From CTSOIL-112 sp964293815 (GTDB lineage Bacteria; Pseudomonadota; Gammaproteobacteria; Burkholderiales; Burkholderiaceae): DNA of 64,000 bases. Shown piece after piece: positions 7,733 through 15,735 of this stretch. Each line of letters opens with the position of its first letter. The first letter of the stretch is position 1. The translations under genes and the position numbers were made by a program. The stretch spans positions 6,192-70,191 of the forward strand of contig CAXYYC010000008.1 in assembly GCA_964293815.1 (NCBI GenBank), read 5' to 3'. The notes under the pieces are model-generated. The model made no database searches. It was given only the letters and a program-made list of their open reading frames with translations, and was not told the origin of the DNA.

Positions 7733-9301
7733 CTACACATCGGCGAACAGTCGCGCACAATGCGCCACCAAATCACCGTTCAAGACCAACATTTTCGCCG
7801 CCTCAATGTCGGGCGCAAACAAGCGATCTTCGCCATAGCGTGTCACCTGCGTGCGCAACAGCGCGTGCGCCTGCTCCAAGCACTCCGAACTGCGCAACGG
7901 ACGGTGAAAATCAATGCCCTGCGCCGCTGCGAGCAGTTCGATACCGACGATGGTCGCGGTGTTGTGCGCCATGTCGTACAGACGCCGCCCCGCGAACGTC
8001 GCCATGCTGACGTGATCCTCTTGATTGGCCGAGGTTGGCAAACTGTCCACGCTCGCCGGATGCGCCAACGATTTATTTTCTGAGGCCAACGCCGCCGCCG
8101 TCACATGCGCGATCATGAAGCCCGAATTGACCCCCGGATTATCCACCAAAAAGGCGGGCAAACCCGACAATGTCGCGTCGATGAGCAACGCCATGCGCCG
8201 TTCGGACAATGCGCCGATTTCCGCAATCGCCAATGCCAAATTATCCGCCGCAAACGCCACCGGCTCGGCGTGAAAATTACCACCCGAGAGCACATTCACC
8301 TCATCCTGATCGCGGAAAATCAACGGATTGTCGGTCACCGCATTCGCCTCGATCAACAAGGTACGCGCCGAATTGTGAATCAAGTCCAAGCACGCGCCCA
8401 TCACCTGCGGTTGGCAACGCAGACTGTACGGGTCCTGCACGCGGTCGTCTTCCTCCACATGCGAGCGGCGGATTTCGCTGTCCGTGAGCAGTGTGCGATA
8501 CAGTCGCGCACTGGTGATTTGCCCCGACTGTCCGCGTACTTCATGAATGCGCGGATCAAACGGCGCATCGCTGCCTTTGGCCGCATCTATCGCCATCGCA
8601 CCCACCACCACGCCCGCCTGATACAGACGCTCGGCCATGAACAAACCTTGCAAGGCCAGCGCGGTCGATACCTGCGTGCCGTTAATCAATGCCAAGCCCT
8701 CTTTCGCCGCCAGCACCACCGGCGTGATGCCCGCCTGCGCCAGTGCGGTTTTCGCATCCAGCCGTTCACCGTTGACCAGCACCTGCCCTTCACCCATAAT
8801 CGCCAGCGTCATGTGCGACAGCGGCGCGAGGTCACCCGACGCGCCGACCGAGCCTTTGGCCGGAATCAGCGGCGTGATGCCCGCGTTAAACACCGCAATC
8901 ATGGTGTCGATCACCTCCGCGCGTATGCCCGAATAGCCACGCGCGAGGCTGGCGATTTTCATCAATACGATCAATCGCACCACCGCAGGCGAGAGCGCAT
9001 CGCCCGTGCCAACCGAATGCGAGAGAATCAAATTGCGTTGCAACTGCGCCAATTGCTCGGCGGGAATGCGTTTTTTCGCCAACAGGCCAAAGCCCGTATT
9101 GATGCCGTAGGCCGCGACGTCGCGCGCCAAAACCTGCTCAATCGCCTGCGCCGAAGCGTGAATCGCGTCGTAGGCCGCGTCTGCCAAGCGAATCTGCACC
9201 GGTTGTTGCCACACTTGGCGCAATTCGTCTAAAGTCATCTGGCCGGGGCGAATCGTGAGGGTGTGTTCTGTGTGTTGACTATTTTGATTGTTTTGATTCA
9301 T
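7733..9301 (-). CDS. hutH: Histidine ammonia-lyase
   Basis: First enzyme of histidine degradation: removes ammonia from L-histidine to give trans-urocanate. The 522-aa product contains the segment GSVGASGDLAPLSH, whose Ala154-Ser155-Gly156 forms the MIO electrophile. It also has YGINTGFG near the N-terminus and QDPYSLRCQPQVMGA, DNPLIF and NQEDHVSM further on, as in other HALs. The extra N-terminal residues (MNQNNQNSQHTEH) are polar and not conserved. ATG 9299-9301 is preceded by AAAGGA. It lies between hutU (27-bp gap) and hutG (33-bp gap) in the same direction, so the four hut genes form one transcription unit. Confidence 0.96.
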   Translation of the reverse strand: MNQNNQNSQHTEHTLTIRPGQMTLDELRQVWQQPVQIRLADAAYDAIHASAQAIEQVLARDVAAYGINTGFGLLAKKRIPAEQLAQLQRNLILSHSVGTGDALSPAVVRLIVLMKIASLARGYSGIRAEVIDTMIAVFNAGITPLIPAKGSVGASGDLAPLSHMTLAIMGEGQVLVNGERLDAKTALAQAGITPVVLAAKEGLALINGTQVSTALALQGLFMAERLYQAGVVVGAMAIDAAKGSDAPFDPRIHEVRGQSGQITSARLYRTLLTDSEIRRSHVEEDDRVQDPYSLRCQPQVMGACLDLIHNSARTLLIEANAVTDNPLIFRDQDEVNVLSGGNFHAEPVAFAADNLALAIAEIGALSERRMALLIDATLSGLPAFLVDNPGVNSGFMIAHVTAAALASENKSLAHPASVDSLPTSANQEDHVSMATFAGRRLYDMAHNTATIVGIELLAAAQGIDFHRPLRSSECLEQAHALLRTQVTRYGEDRLFAPDIEAAKMLVLNGDLVAHCARLFADV

Positions 9302-9328
9302 GTCAAAAATCCTTTGTTTTATCTTCTT

Positions 9329-11041
9329 TTATTTAATCATCGGCAAATTCAAACCATTGCGTTGCGCACAGGCAATCGCGCTGTCGTAACCCGCATCCGC
9401 ATGACGCATCACGCCCGAGCCGCAGTCGTTGACCAACACGCGCGCGAGGCGTTGCGCCGCCGCGTCCGTACCATCGGCGACAATCACCACGCCGGAATGC
9501 TGCGAGTAGCCCATGCCAACACCGCCGCCATGATGCAGCGACACCCACGTTGCACCGCCCGCAGTATTGAGCAGCGCATTGAGCAGTGGCCAGTCGGACA
9601 CAGCGTCTGTGCCATCTTTCATGCTTTCAGTTTCGCGATTCGGCGAGGCAACCGAGCCGGTGTCCAGATGATCGCGGCCAATCACAATCGGCGCTTTGAG
9701 TTCGCCATTTTTCACCATTTCGTTAAACGCCAGTCCGGCGATGTGGCGCTCGCCCAAACCGAGCCAGCAAATGCGCGCGGGCAAACCTTGGAACGCGATG
9801 CGCTCTTTCGCCATGTCCAGCCAGTGATGCACGGATTTATTCTCAGGGAACAGCTCTTTGATTTTCGCATCGGTTTTGTAAATATCCTCAGGATCGCCGG
9901 ATAAGGCGACCCAGCGGAACGGCCCTTTGCCTTCGCAGAACAGCGGGCGAATGTACGCGGGGACGAAGCCGGGGAAATCAAACGCGTTGCGCACGCCTTG
10001 ATCGAAAGCGACTTGGCGAATGTTATTGCCATAATCCACCGTCGGAATGCCCATCGCGTGAAAATCCAGCATGGCTTGAACGTGTTGTGCGCAGGATTGC
10101 GCCGCCGCCTCGGTCAAGCGCGCGTGCTGCGCATGATCGCTCTGTGCCGCTTTCCACTGCGCGACCGTCCAGCCAACGGGCAAATAGCCGTTGATCAAAT
10201 CGTGCGCGGAAGTTTGATCCGTGACCAAATCGGGTTTGATGCCACTGTTTTGTGCACGTTTGACCAACTCGGGCAAAATCTCCGCCGCATTGCCCAGCAA
10301 ACCGATGGACACCGCGTCACCGCGCGCGCAGTGGTATTTCACCAATTCCAGCGCCTCGTCCAAATCCTTCGCTTGTTTGTCCAAATAGCGTGTGCGCAGA
10401 CGGAAATCGATGCTGCTTTGTTGACATTCAATATTCAACGACACCGCGCCCGCCAAAGTCGCCGCCAGCGGCTGTGCGCCGCCCATGCCGCCCAAACCAG
10501 CGGTCAAAATCCAGCGCCCTGTCCAGTCACCGTTGAAATGTTGCCGCCCTGCCTCGACGAAGGTCTCATACGTCCCCTGTACAATGCCCTGCGAGCCGAT
10601 GTAAATCCAGCTACCAGCGGTCATTTGCCCGTACATGAACAAACCCTTGCGATCCAGTTCGTTGAAGTGTTCCCAATTCGCCCATTTTGGCACGAGGTTG
10701 GAGTTCGCCAGCAACACACGCGGCGCATCGGCGTGGGTTTTAAATACGCCCACCGGTTTGCCCGACTGCACCAGCAAGGTTTCGTCTTCATTCAAATTTT
10801 TTAATGTGTCCAAAATCGTGTCGTAGCACGCCCAATCCCGCGCGGCGCGGCCAATGCCGCCGTACACCACCAAGTGCTGTGGATTCTCCGCGACCTCTGC
10901 GTCCAAGTTATTTTGAATCATGCGATACGCCGCCTCGGTCAGCCAATTTTTACAATGCAGCTCTGTGCCGCGTGGTGCGCGGATCACCCGCGTGGTATCC
11001 AAACGTGGATCGTGGAAGGTATTGGTGCTTGATGTGTTCAC
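9329..11041 (-). CDS. hutU: Urocanate hydratase
   Basis: Second enzyme of histidine degradation: converts urocanate to imidazolone propionate with a tightly bound NAD+. At 570 aa it has the normal family size. Conserved blocks include GTELHCKNWLTEAAYRM, YGGIGRAARDW, LTAGLGGMGGAQPLAATLAG, GLGERHIAGLAFNEMV and WVSLHHGGGVGMGYSQHSG. The start codon is GTG at 11039-11041, with AGGAG 6 nt upstream. As first gene of the hut operon, it lies behind a TTGACA-N17-TAAAGT promoter (11110-11138) whose -10/start region is overlapped by a HutC-like operator. Confidence 0.96.
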   Translation of the reverse strand: MNTSSTNTFHDPRLDTTRVIRAPRGTELHCKNWLTEAAYRMIQNNLDAEVAENPQHLVVYGGIGRAARDWACYDTILDTLKNLNEDETLLVQSGKPVGVFKTHADAPRVLLANSNLVPKWANWEHFNELDRKGLFMYGQMTAGSWIYIGSQGIVQGTYETFVEAGRQHFNGDWTGRWILTAGLGGMGGAQPLAATLAGAVSLNIECQQSSIDFRLRTRYLDKQAKDLDEALELVKYHCARGDAVSIGLLGNAAEILPELVKRAQNSGIKPDLVTDQTSAHDLINGYLPVGWTVAQWKAAQSDHAQHARLTEAAAQSCAQHVQAMLDFHAMGIPTVDYGNNIRQVAFDQGVRNAFDFPGFVPAYIRPLFCEGKGPFRWVALSGDPEDIYKTDAKIKELFPENKSVHHWLDMAKERIAFQGLPARICWLGLGERHIAGLAFNEMVKNGELKAPIVIGRDHLDTGSVASPNRETESMKDGTDAVSDWPLLNALLNTAGGATWVSLHHGGGVGMGYSQHSGVVIVADGTDAAAQRLARVLVNDCGSGVMRHADAGYDSAIACAQRNGLNLPMIK

Positions 11042-11098
11042 GGTGTGCTCCTGTTTTTATGATGGTGGATGGTTGAAAAACTCAGCGATAAAACTAAT

Positions 11099-11110
11099 TT
11101 GTATAGACAA
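11099..11110. promoter_or_regulatory. Putative HutC operator TTGTATAGACAA
   Basis: TTGTATAGACAA at 11099-11110 is an imperfect inverted repeat (TTGT-N4-ACAA) of the kind bound by GntR/HutC-type repressors. It abuts the -10 element of the hut promoter, where binding would block RNA polymerase. A second palindrome, TTGTACAA (11168-11175), touches the start of hutC and could serve autoregulation. The assignment to HutC is by position and family habit. Confidence 0.6.
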
Positions 11111-11138
11111 CTTTAATCATGTTTTTATCAGATGTCAA
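11110..11138 (-). promoter_or_regulatory. hut operon promoter, TTGACA-N17-TAAAGT
   Basis: Read on the minus strand, the -35 TTGACA is 11138-11133, the spacer is exactly 17 bp and the -10 TAAAGT is 11115-11110. Transcription would start near 11103, about 60 bp before the hutU GTG. The perfect -35 and ideal spacing make this one of the best promoters in the window. Confidence 0.7.
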
Positions 11139-11174
11139 TACTTATTTCCCCGCGCGCGCAGACAATTTTGTACA

Positions 11175-11918
11175 ATGTCGATGCAATCGTCACAGCAGAA
11201 AACCCCAATGAATACGCCCAACACTCGCACGCCCGCATTTCAACGCATCAAAAATTTAATCTTAGAATCCATCCAAACCGGCGTTTGGAAGCAAGGGCAA
11301 GCCATTCCCGCCGAATTAACGCTGGCCAAGCAGTTCGGCGTCTCACGTATGACCGTGAACCGCGCCATGCGAGAGCTGACGCAGGAGCAAGTACTCACCC
11401 GCGTGCAAGGCTCCGGCACATTTGTCGCGCAACAAAAATACCAAACCACGCTGGTCGAGATCAACAGCATCGCCAAAGAAATCCGCGCGCGCGGTCATGC
11501 GCACCGCAGTGAATTATTTTTATTAGAAAAGATTAAAGCGAGCGAATCACTCGCGCTGACGTTTCAGGTCGCGCCAAACACCTACCTGTTTCACTCGGTC
11601 ATCGTCCATTTTGAAAATGACGAACCGATACAGGTCGAAGAGCGCTGGGTCAATCCGAGAGTCGCACCCGAATACCTGCAACAAGACTTTTCGCGCACCA
11701 CGCCGAACGAATATTTACTCACAAACGTCCCGCTACAATCAGGCGAATACACCGTCGAAGCCCTGCCCGCACCCGAAGCCATCGCCGAAATGCTGCACAT
11801 CAAAAAGCATGACGCGTGCTTGGTACTACAACGCAAAACCCTGTCGATGAACCAAGTCGCTACGCTGGTGACCATGTGGCATCCGGGCGCGCGTTATCAG
11901 TTTTCGGGGAAAATTTAG
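11175..11918 (+). CDS. hutC: Histidine utilisation repressor HutC (GntR family, UTRA domain)
   Basis: GntR-type transcriptional repressor. The N-terminal winged helix-turn-helix covers about residues 20-85, with the segment LAKQFGVSRMTVNRAMREL, and is followed by a UTRA ligand-binding domain. HutC proteins respond to urocanate. The product has 247 aa from ATG 11175; ATGs at 11181 and 11208 are alternatives, and none has a strong Shine-Dalgarno sequence. The frame is open upstream only because it runs antisense through hutU. The gene is divergent from hutU, with two palindromes in the shared region, which fits repression of hut and of itself. Downstream lies the hairpin-rich non-coding block. 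Confidence 0.88.
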   Translation: MSMQSSQQKTPMNTPNTRTPAFQRIKNLILESIQTGVWKQGQAIPAELTLAKQFGVSRMTVNRAMRELTQEQVLTRVQGSGTFVAQQKYQTTLVEINSIAKEIRARGHAHRSELFLLEKIKASESLALTFQVAPNTYLFHSVIVHFENDEPIQVEERWVNPRVAPEYLQQDFSRTTPNEYLLTNVPLQSGEYTVEALPAPEAIAEMLHIKKHDACLVLQRKTLSMNQVATLVTMWHPGARYQFSGKI

Positions 11919-11930
11919 TGAGCATATTTT

Positions 11931-11954
11931 GTCGGATACAAGTATCCGACCTAC
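11931..11954. repeat. Palindromic repeat GTCGGATAC-AA-GTATCCGAC, copy 1
   Basis: A perfect 9-bp inverted repeat with a 2-nt spacer, followed by CTAC, 12 bp after the hutC stop codon. The same unit occurs at 19110-19135 and 19250-19275. It is an intergenic REP-type palindrome, and its position after a stop codon suggests it also acts as a transcript-end hairpin. Confidence 0.75.
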
Positions 11955-11980
11955 TCTAATCCAGCACAACGACTAATACG

Positions 11981-12268
11981 AAGTTCGCCCATCCGTCGCT
12001 GTAATGCAAATGAACGCTATTCTTTTTAGGTCGGTTTGCTGTCTGAGCGTTTGCTTGCAAACGCGAGTTTCAAACCGACCTGCCCAAGCGTTCATTGTTT
12101 TGCATAACCGCGAACTTGATTTTTTTAGTTACGACCGCTTCGCTTAACTTTTACTACGTAAAAGTTAGTCTTCACTGAAACTTCGTTTTGAATCCTTTTT
12201 GTATCAAGACACAATCACTTTGTATGCAAAGTGATTGCGGCGCAGGCTAACATTGCATAGCAATGTTA
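11981..12268. repeat. Non-coding block of nested and tandem hairpins between hutC and the esterase gene
   Basis: A 137-bp nested stem has these arms: AAGTTCGC 11981-11988/12110-12117, ATGCAA 12004-12009/12100-12105, TGAACGCT 12011-12018/12087-12094, AGGTCGGTTTG 12028-12038/12071-12081 and GCGTTTGC 12047-12054/12057-12064. The nested stem is followed by T residues. Then come three perfect tight hairpins: TAACTTTTAC 12145-12154/12158-12167, CAATCACTTTG 12212-12222/12227-12237 and TAACATTGC 12248-12256/12260-12268. A smaller one follows at 12373-12385 (TAGCC-TAC-GGCTA). No convincing ORF exists in 11919-12429. The flanking genes are convergent, so it may end transcription from both sides, but this is more structure than termination needs. 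Confidence 0.7.
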
Positions 12269-12429
12269 AGCGTCAGCGGCCGTAGCCAAAAAATGCCCCG
12301 CGGCGGAGAGCGGTATATTCACCCTCATCGTCTATGACTTGAGAGAGTCACACCCATGCGAAACATTCACTCTAGCCTACGGCTAAAGCGCCCGAGCGGA
12401 TTGAGGCTGTCTTGACAACATCATAAAGT

Positions 12430-13026
12430 TTAATCCCCCAAAAACCCGATCAACTCCGCCAAATGCCCGCCAAAATCACTCATCGAATGGTCGCCCTCTG
12501 GCACGATGATCTGCCGTGCGGCGGCAAGGTGGCGAATCATTTGCTGCGAATCGAGCACTTCATCGGCCAATCCGATCAGCACGAGAAATTGCTCTGGTCG
12601 GCTTAAACTCGGCGTGTAGTAGGGTTTGAGTTGATCGACATAATGACCGTTGCTCTCGGTGTCGAGCTGGTCAATTTCATAGCGCGCATGGTTGTCCTTG
12701 GTTTCCAAATCCACCCACGGCGTGATCGCAGGATTAATCAGCCCACAGCGCAAGCCGAATTTCTCCGCCAAATGCAGCGCATAAAAACCACCCAACGACG
12801 AACCGCACACCGCAGTGATCGCATGCTGCGCAATTAACGCCTCGCACAGTTGAATGGATTCGAGCGGTGAGATGGGCAACTGCGGCATAATCGGCGCATT
12901 CAGGCCATGCGCGGCACAATAATCCGCCACAGCCAGCGCCTTATCCGACTGCGGTGACGAGCGAAACCCGTGTAAATACAGTAACCCCACACACCCTCCC
13001 AGCCCAAATGGGCAATGGTTATTCAT
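12430..13026 (-). CDS. YqiA/YcfP-family alpha/beta-hydrolase (probable esterase)
   Basis: Small cytoplasmic alpha/beta-hydrolase of 198 aa. The oxyanion-region motif LLYLHGFRSSPQS near the N-terminus, the nucleophile elbow CGSSLGGFYA and the late His in VPEGDHSMSDF match the YqiA/YcfP (UPF0227) family, whose E. coli member YqiA has esterase activity on short acyl esters. The natural substrate is unknown. ATG 13024-13026 has only a weak Shine-Dalgarno sequence. The gene begins 15 bp after the regulator gene upstream on the same strand, so the two are probably co-transcribed, but the link to lactate metabolism is not evident from the protein. Confidence 0.82.
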   Translation of the reverse strand: MNNHCPFGLGGCVGLLYLHGFRSSPQSDKALAVADYCAAHGLNAPIMPQLPISPLESIQLCEALIAQHAITAVCGSSLGGFYALHLAEKFGLRCGLINPAITPWVDLETKDNHARYEIDQLDTESNGHYVDQLKPYYTPSLSRPEQFLVLIGLADEVLDSQQMIRHLAAARQIIVPEGDHSMSDFGGHLAELIGFLGD

Positions 13027-13041
13027 TGATTAATTTGCTGA

Positions 13042-13833
13042 TTATTTACCTGAGCGCAATTTTTTCAGTTGATCTTTGTGCGCCAATGCCTGCGCGCGTG
13101 ATTCGCGTGCGCTTTGTGCGCGCGCCTCCAGCAAGGTGGTTTTGACGTAATCAATATGACTTTGCGCGGCGCTGATGGCGCCCGCTGAATTATGCTCGGC
13201 AACCGCATCGTAAATCGCTTGATGCTGGGCGCGCAGTTGCTTTTTGTCACCACCGGCGCTGAACATATTGGCCAAATTTTTCTGTGTGTGGCGGTGAAGC
13301 ATCGCCAGCAAACTGCTGGAGAGGTGGCCAAACAGCACATTGTGGCTGGCTTCGGCCACGGCTTGGTGAAAGCCGACATCGGCTTCGGATTGTTGCACCA
13401 CATTTTCGCTTTGCGCCGCCACATCCATCAGCTCCAAACAGCCGCGAATACGCTCTAAGTCTGTTTCGGTCGCGCGTTCAGCGGCCAGTCCAGCCATCAC
13501 ACCCTCAAATGCGCGGCGAAATTCGAGCACGTCCAGCTCCATGTAGTCGTGACGCGACAGCAGATTTTGCCACAATGACAAAAAATCCGAATGCAACTGC
13601 TCGGACACATAGTGACCACCGCCGTGCCGCGTTTCGATCAGATTGCGCGCGGCCAAAGTGCTCAATGCGCCGCGCACACTCGGGCGCGACACGCCGTAAT
13701 CCTCAGCCAATTGCCGCTCCGAGGGCAGGCGCTCGCCGACGGCGTACACGCCGTCTAAAATCAGTTGCTCCAAACTCTGAGCCACTTGCTCAGACAGTTT
13801 GGTCGAGTGAATCCGAGGCATTTGGGAAGCCAT
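13042..13833 (-). CDS. FadR-subfamily GntR regulator, LldR/PdhR type
   Basis: Transcriptional regulator of 263 aa with an N-terminal winged helix-turn-helix (segment LAEDYGVSRPSVRGALSTL) and a C-terminal all-helical FCD ligand domain containing the expected Asp/His pattern for metal and carboxylate binding. It is divergent from the lldEGF-lctP operon. The only clear LldR/PdhR-style box in the area, ATTGGT-N3-ACCAAT at 14072-14086, lies in front of lldE. This makes it a lactate-responsive regulator by context. PdhR and LldR are hard to tell apart by sequence, and no such box is visible upstream of aceE, which favours LldR. The last ten residues are basic. Confidence 0.8.
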   Translation of the reverse strand: MASQMPRIHSTKLSEQVAQSLEQLILDGVYAVGERLPSERQLAEDYGVSRPSVRGALSTLAARNLIETRHGGGHYVSEQLHSDFLSLWQNLLSRHDYMELDVLEFRRAFEGVMAGLAAERATETDLERIRGCLELMDVAAQSENVVQQSEADVGFHQAVAEASHNVLFGHLSSSLLAMLHRHTQKNLANMFSAGGDKKQLRAQHQAIYDAVAEHNSAGAISAAQSHIDYVKTTLLEARAQSARESRAQALAHKDQLKKLRSGK

Positions 13834-14024
13834 ACGATAACGAAGCCTTTATCAAAATAGTCTGGCGATGCAACCGCGACAGCACATGTTGCACCGCACA
13901 TATCGTTGCCATTATAGTTTTTCACAGCGTTTGTATAAAGCCCTAAATTGCGCCTCATCCAAACTCAATCAATGACCGAGCATGAGCTGATACACACAAT
14001 TTCACCTTAATCGACATAAAACAG

Positions 14025-14054
14025 TTGACCACAGGGGTAAAAGTTTTGTACAGT
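14025..14054 (+). promoter_or_regulatory. Probable promoter of the lactate operon
   Basis: TTGACC (14025-14030), an 18-bp spacer and TACAGT (14049-14054) would start transcription near 14061, about 146 bp before lldE. The -10 is weak, as expected of a regulated promoter. The rest of the 373-bp region between the regulator and lldE holds only the operator and no ORF. Confidence 0.45.
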
Positions 14055-14070
14055 GTCATTCACGCTTGAT

Positions 14071-14087
14071 AATTGGTATTACCAATT
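14071..14087. promoter_or_regulatory. LldR/PdhR operator AATTGGTATTACCAATT
   Basis: A perfect 17-nt palindrome (8+1+8) that matches the established PdhR/LldR recognition pattern ATTGGT-N3-ACCAAT. It lies about 10-26 bp downstream of the predicted start site of the lactate operon, where a bound repressor would block transcription. Released lactate or pyruvate would be the signal, by analogy with the family. Confidence 0.8.
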
Positions 14088-14206
14088 TACCATAAAAACC
14101 AAAAATATCATTATTGATCTGCCATTTGTACGAACGCATCCGTTCAACAGAATGGACAGAGCGATGATGAATAGATGAATCAACCCGAGCGATGACAGGA
14201 GACAAC

Positions 14207-15016
14207 ATGAGCATGGACACCAACAGTGCCGTGAGCAAACCAACGCACCCGAGCGATGTGTACCTTTTTGGTACCTGCGTATTGGACATTTTCATGCCCG
14301 AAGCTGGCATGGACGCGGTGACACTGCTCGAATCATTGGGCATCCGAGTTCATTACCCACAAGCACAAAGCTGCTGCGGGCAACCGGCCTACACGTCGGG
14401 ACACCCGAAGGAAGCCTTCGAGGTGGCGCGCGAGCAACTGCATCTGTTTAACCAACCGTGGCCGATCATCGTGCCTTCCGGCTCCTGCGGCGGCATGATG
14501 AAACACCACTGGCCGACGCTGTTTGCCGACAGTGAATACGCGCAGACAGCGAATGATGTCGCCGCCCGCGTGGTGGAATTTTCACAATTTTTATGGCATA
14601 ACTTGCATTATCGCCCGAGCGATACCGGCGCACCGGCGAAGGTCGCCGTGCACACCAGTTGCACCGCACGTCGCGAAATGAATGTGCATGAAACCAGCTG
14701 GGCGCTGGTGGATCAACTGAGCCATGTCACACGCGTGGTTCACGATCATGAAAGCGAATGTTGCGGCTTCGGCGGCACATTTTCGATGAAGCACCCGAAT
14801 ATTTCCGGCGCAATGGTCAGTGATAAAGTCGCGGCGCTCAAAGCCAGCGAAGCAGTCGAAATTATCAGCGCCGACGCGGGCTGTATGCTCAATATCGGCG
14901 GCAAAATCGCCAAAGACGAGCCGAATATGCCGCGCCCGAAACATCTGGCAACCTTTTTGGCTGAGCGCACAGGCTTAAAAACTACAGGCTTGAAAAAAGC
15001 GGGAGAACGCTCATGA
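14207..15016 (+). CDS. lldE: L-lactate dehydrogenase complex, LldE/LutA-type iron-sulfur subunit
   Basis: Subunit of the three-part LldEFG (LutABC) lactate oxidase, which converts L-lactate to pyruvate independently of the flavin LldD enzyme. The 269-aa protein has two CCG cysteine-rich domains, seen as SCCGQPAYTSG and ECCGFGGTFSMKHP, which bind iron-sulfur clusters. An ATG exists at 14192, but AGGAG at 14197-14201 points to ATG 14207. The stop overlaps the next start (ATGA, 15013-15016). The gene order here is E-G-F, with the LUD-domain subunit in the middle, rather than the E-F-G order of lutABC. Confidence 0.9.
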   Translation: MSMDTNSAVSKPTHPSDVYLFGTCVLDIFMPEAGMDAVTLLESLGIRVHYPQAQSCCGQPAYTSGHPKEAFEVAREQLHLFNQPWPIIVPSGSCGGMMKHHWPTLFADSEYAQTANDVAARVVEFSQFLWHNLHYRPSDTGAPAKVAVHTSCTARREMNVHETSWALVDQLSHVTRVVHDHESECCGFGGTFSMKHPNISGAMVSDKVAALKASEAVEIISADAGCMLNIGGKIAKDEPNMPRPKHLATFLAERTGLKTTGLKKAGERS

Positions 15017-15735
15017 GCCGAAACGACAGCCCACTCAGCCGCGAACGTATTTTTGCCAAGCTCAACGCCGCACAACGCGCCGCCATGCCCGAACCCGACA
15101 CCGCCGAATACTACGCGCAGGCCACACCAAAATGGGCGGACGAGATTGAGCGCATCAAGCATTGGGCGCGCACCATGCGCCGTTTCAAAGCCGAAATTCA
15201 CTGGGTGCATGAGCAGAATTGGAGCGAAGCCTTATGCGCGGTCATGCGCGAGAAGCAAATCGCCCATATCGTGCTGCCACTGGCCACCGCACACGGGCGC
15301 AACGCGCAAACGAGTATTCAAGCACAACTGCCCGACACACAGATCAGCGCGTTTGATCGAAGCATTGACGAATGGAAAGACGCGTTATTCGAGCAGGTGG
15401 ACGCCGGTTTTACGGACATTCGCGCAGGCATTGCGCAGACTGGCACATTGATTTTATGCCCCGATCCGCAGCAGCCGCGCAGCATGAGTTTGGTTCCGCC
15501 GATTCACATCGCGCTGTTTGACACAACCACACTGCACGATGATTTTTTCAGCGCCATGCACGCGCTTCGATTGGCTGACGATATGCCGAGCAATGTCGTA
15601 CTGATTTCCAGCCCGTCAAAAACCTCCGATATCCAATTAACCTTGGCATTCGGCGCACACGGCCCGCGCGACTTGGTGGTTTTGGCAAAATTACCGGCGC
15701 ATATTGCCCTTGCTGACGTGGAGGAAACCGTATGA
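15013..15735 (+). CDS. lldG: L-lactate dehydrogenase complex, LldG/LutC subunit (LUD domain)
   Basis: LUD-domain protein (DUF162) of 240 aa, the LutC/LldG subunit of the lactate oxidase complex. The family's substrate-side segment is recognisable in AGIAQTGTLILCPDPQQPRS and SLVPPIHIALFD. The N-terminal part contains basic and acidic helices. It overlaps lldE and lldF by 4 bp each (ATGA at both ends), so the three subunits are translationally coupled and probably made in fixed ratio. The exact catalytic role of LutC is not settled in the literature. Confidence 0.86.
   Translation: MSRNDSPLSRERIFAKLNAAQRAAMPEPDTAEYYAQATPKWADEIERIKHWARTMRRFKAEIHWVHEQNWSEALCAVMREKQIAHIVLPLATAHGRNAQTSIQAQLPDTQISAFDRSIDEWKDALFEQVDAGFTDIRAGIAQTGTLILCPDPQQPRSMSLVPPIHIALFDTTTLHDDFFSAMHALRLADDMPSNVVLISSPSKTSDIQLTLAFGAHGPRDLVVLAKLPAHIALADVEETV

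Noticed and set aside
8105..9232. A 375-codon ORF on the plus strand opposite hutH
   Set aside because: An antisense shadow with Arg/His/Gln bias. hutH has all catalytic motifs on the other strand.
11919..12429. CRISPR array or retron in the hairpin block
   Set aside because: Stems differ from each other and lack evenly spaced direct repeats; no cas, reverse transcriptase or effector gene lies nearby.
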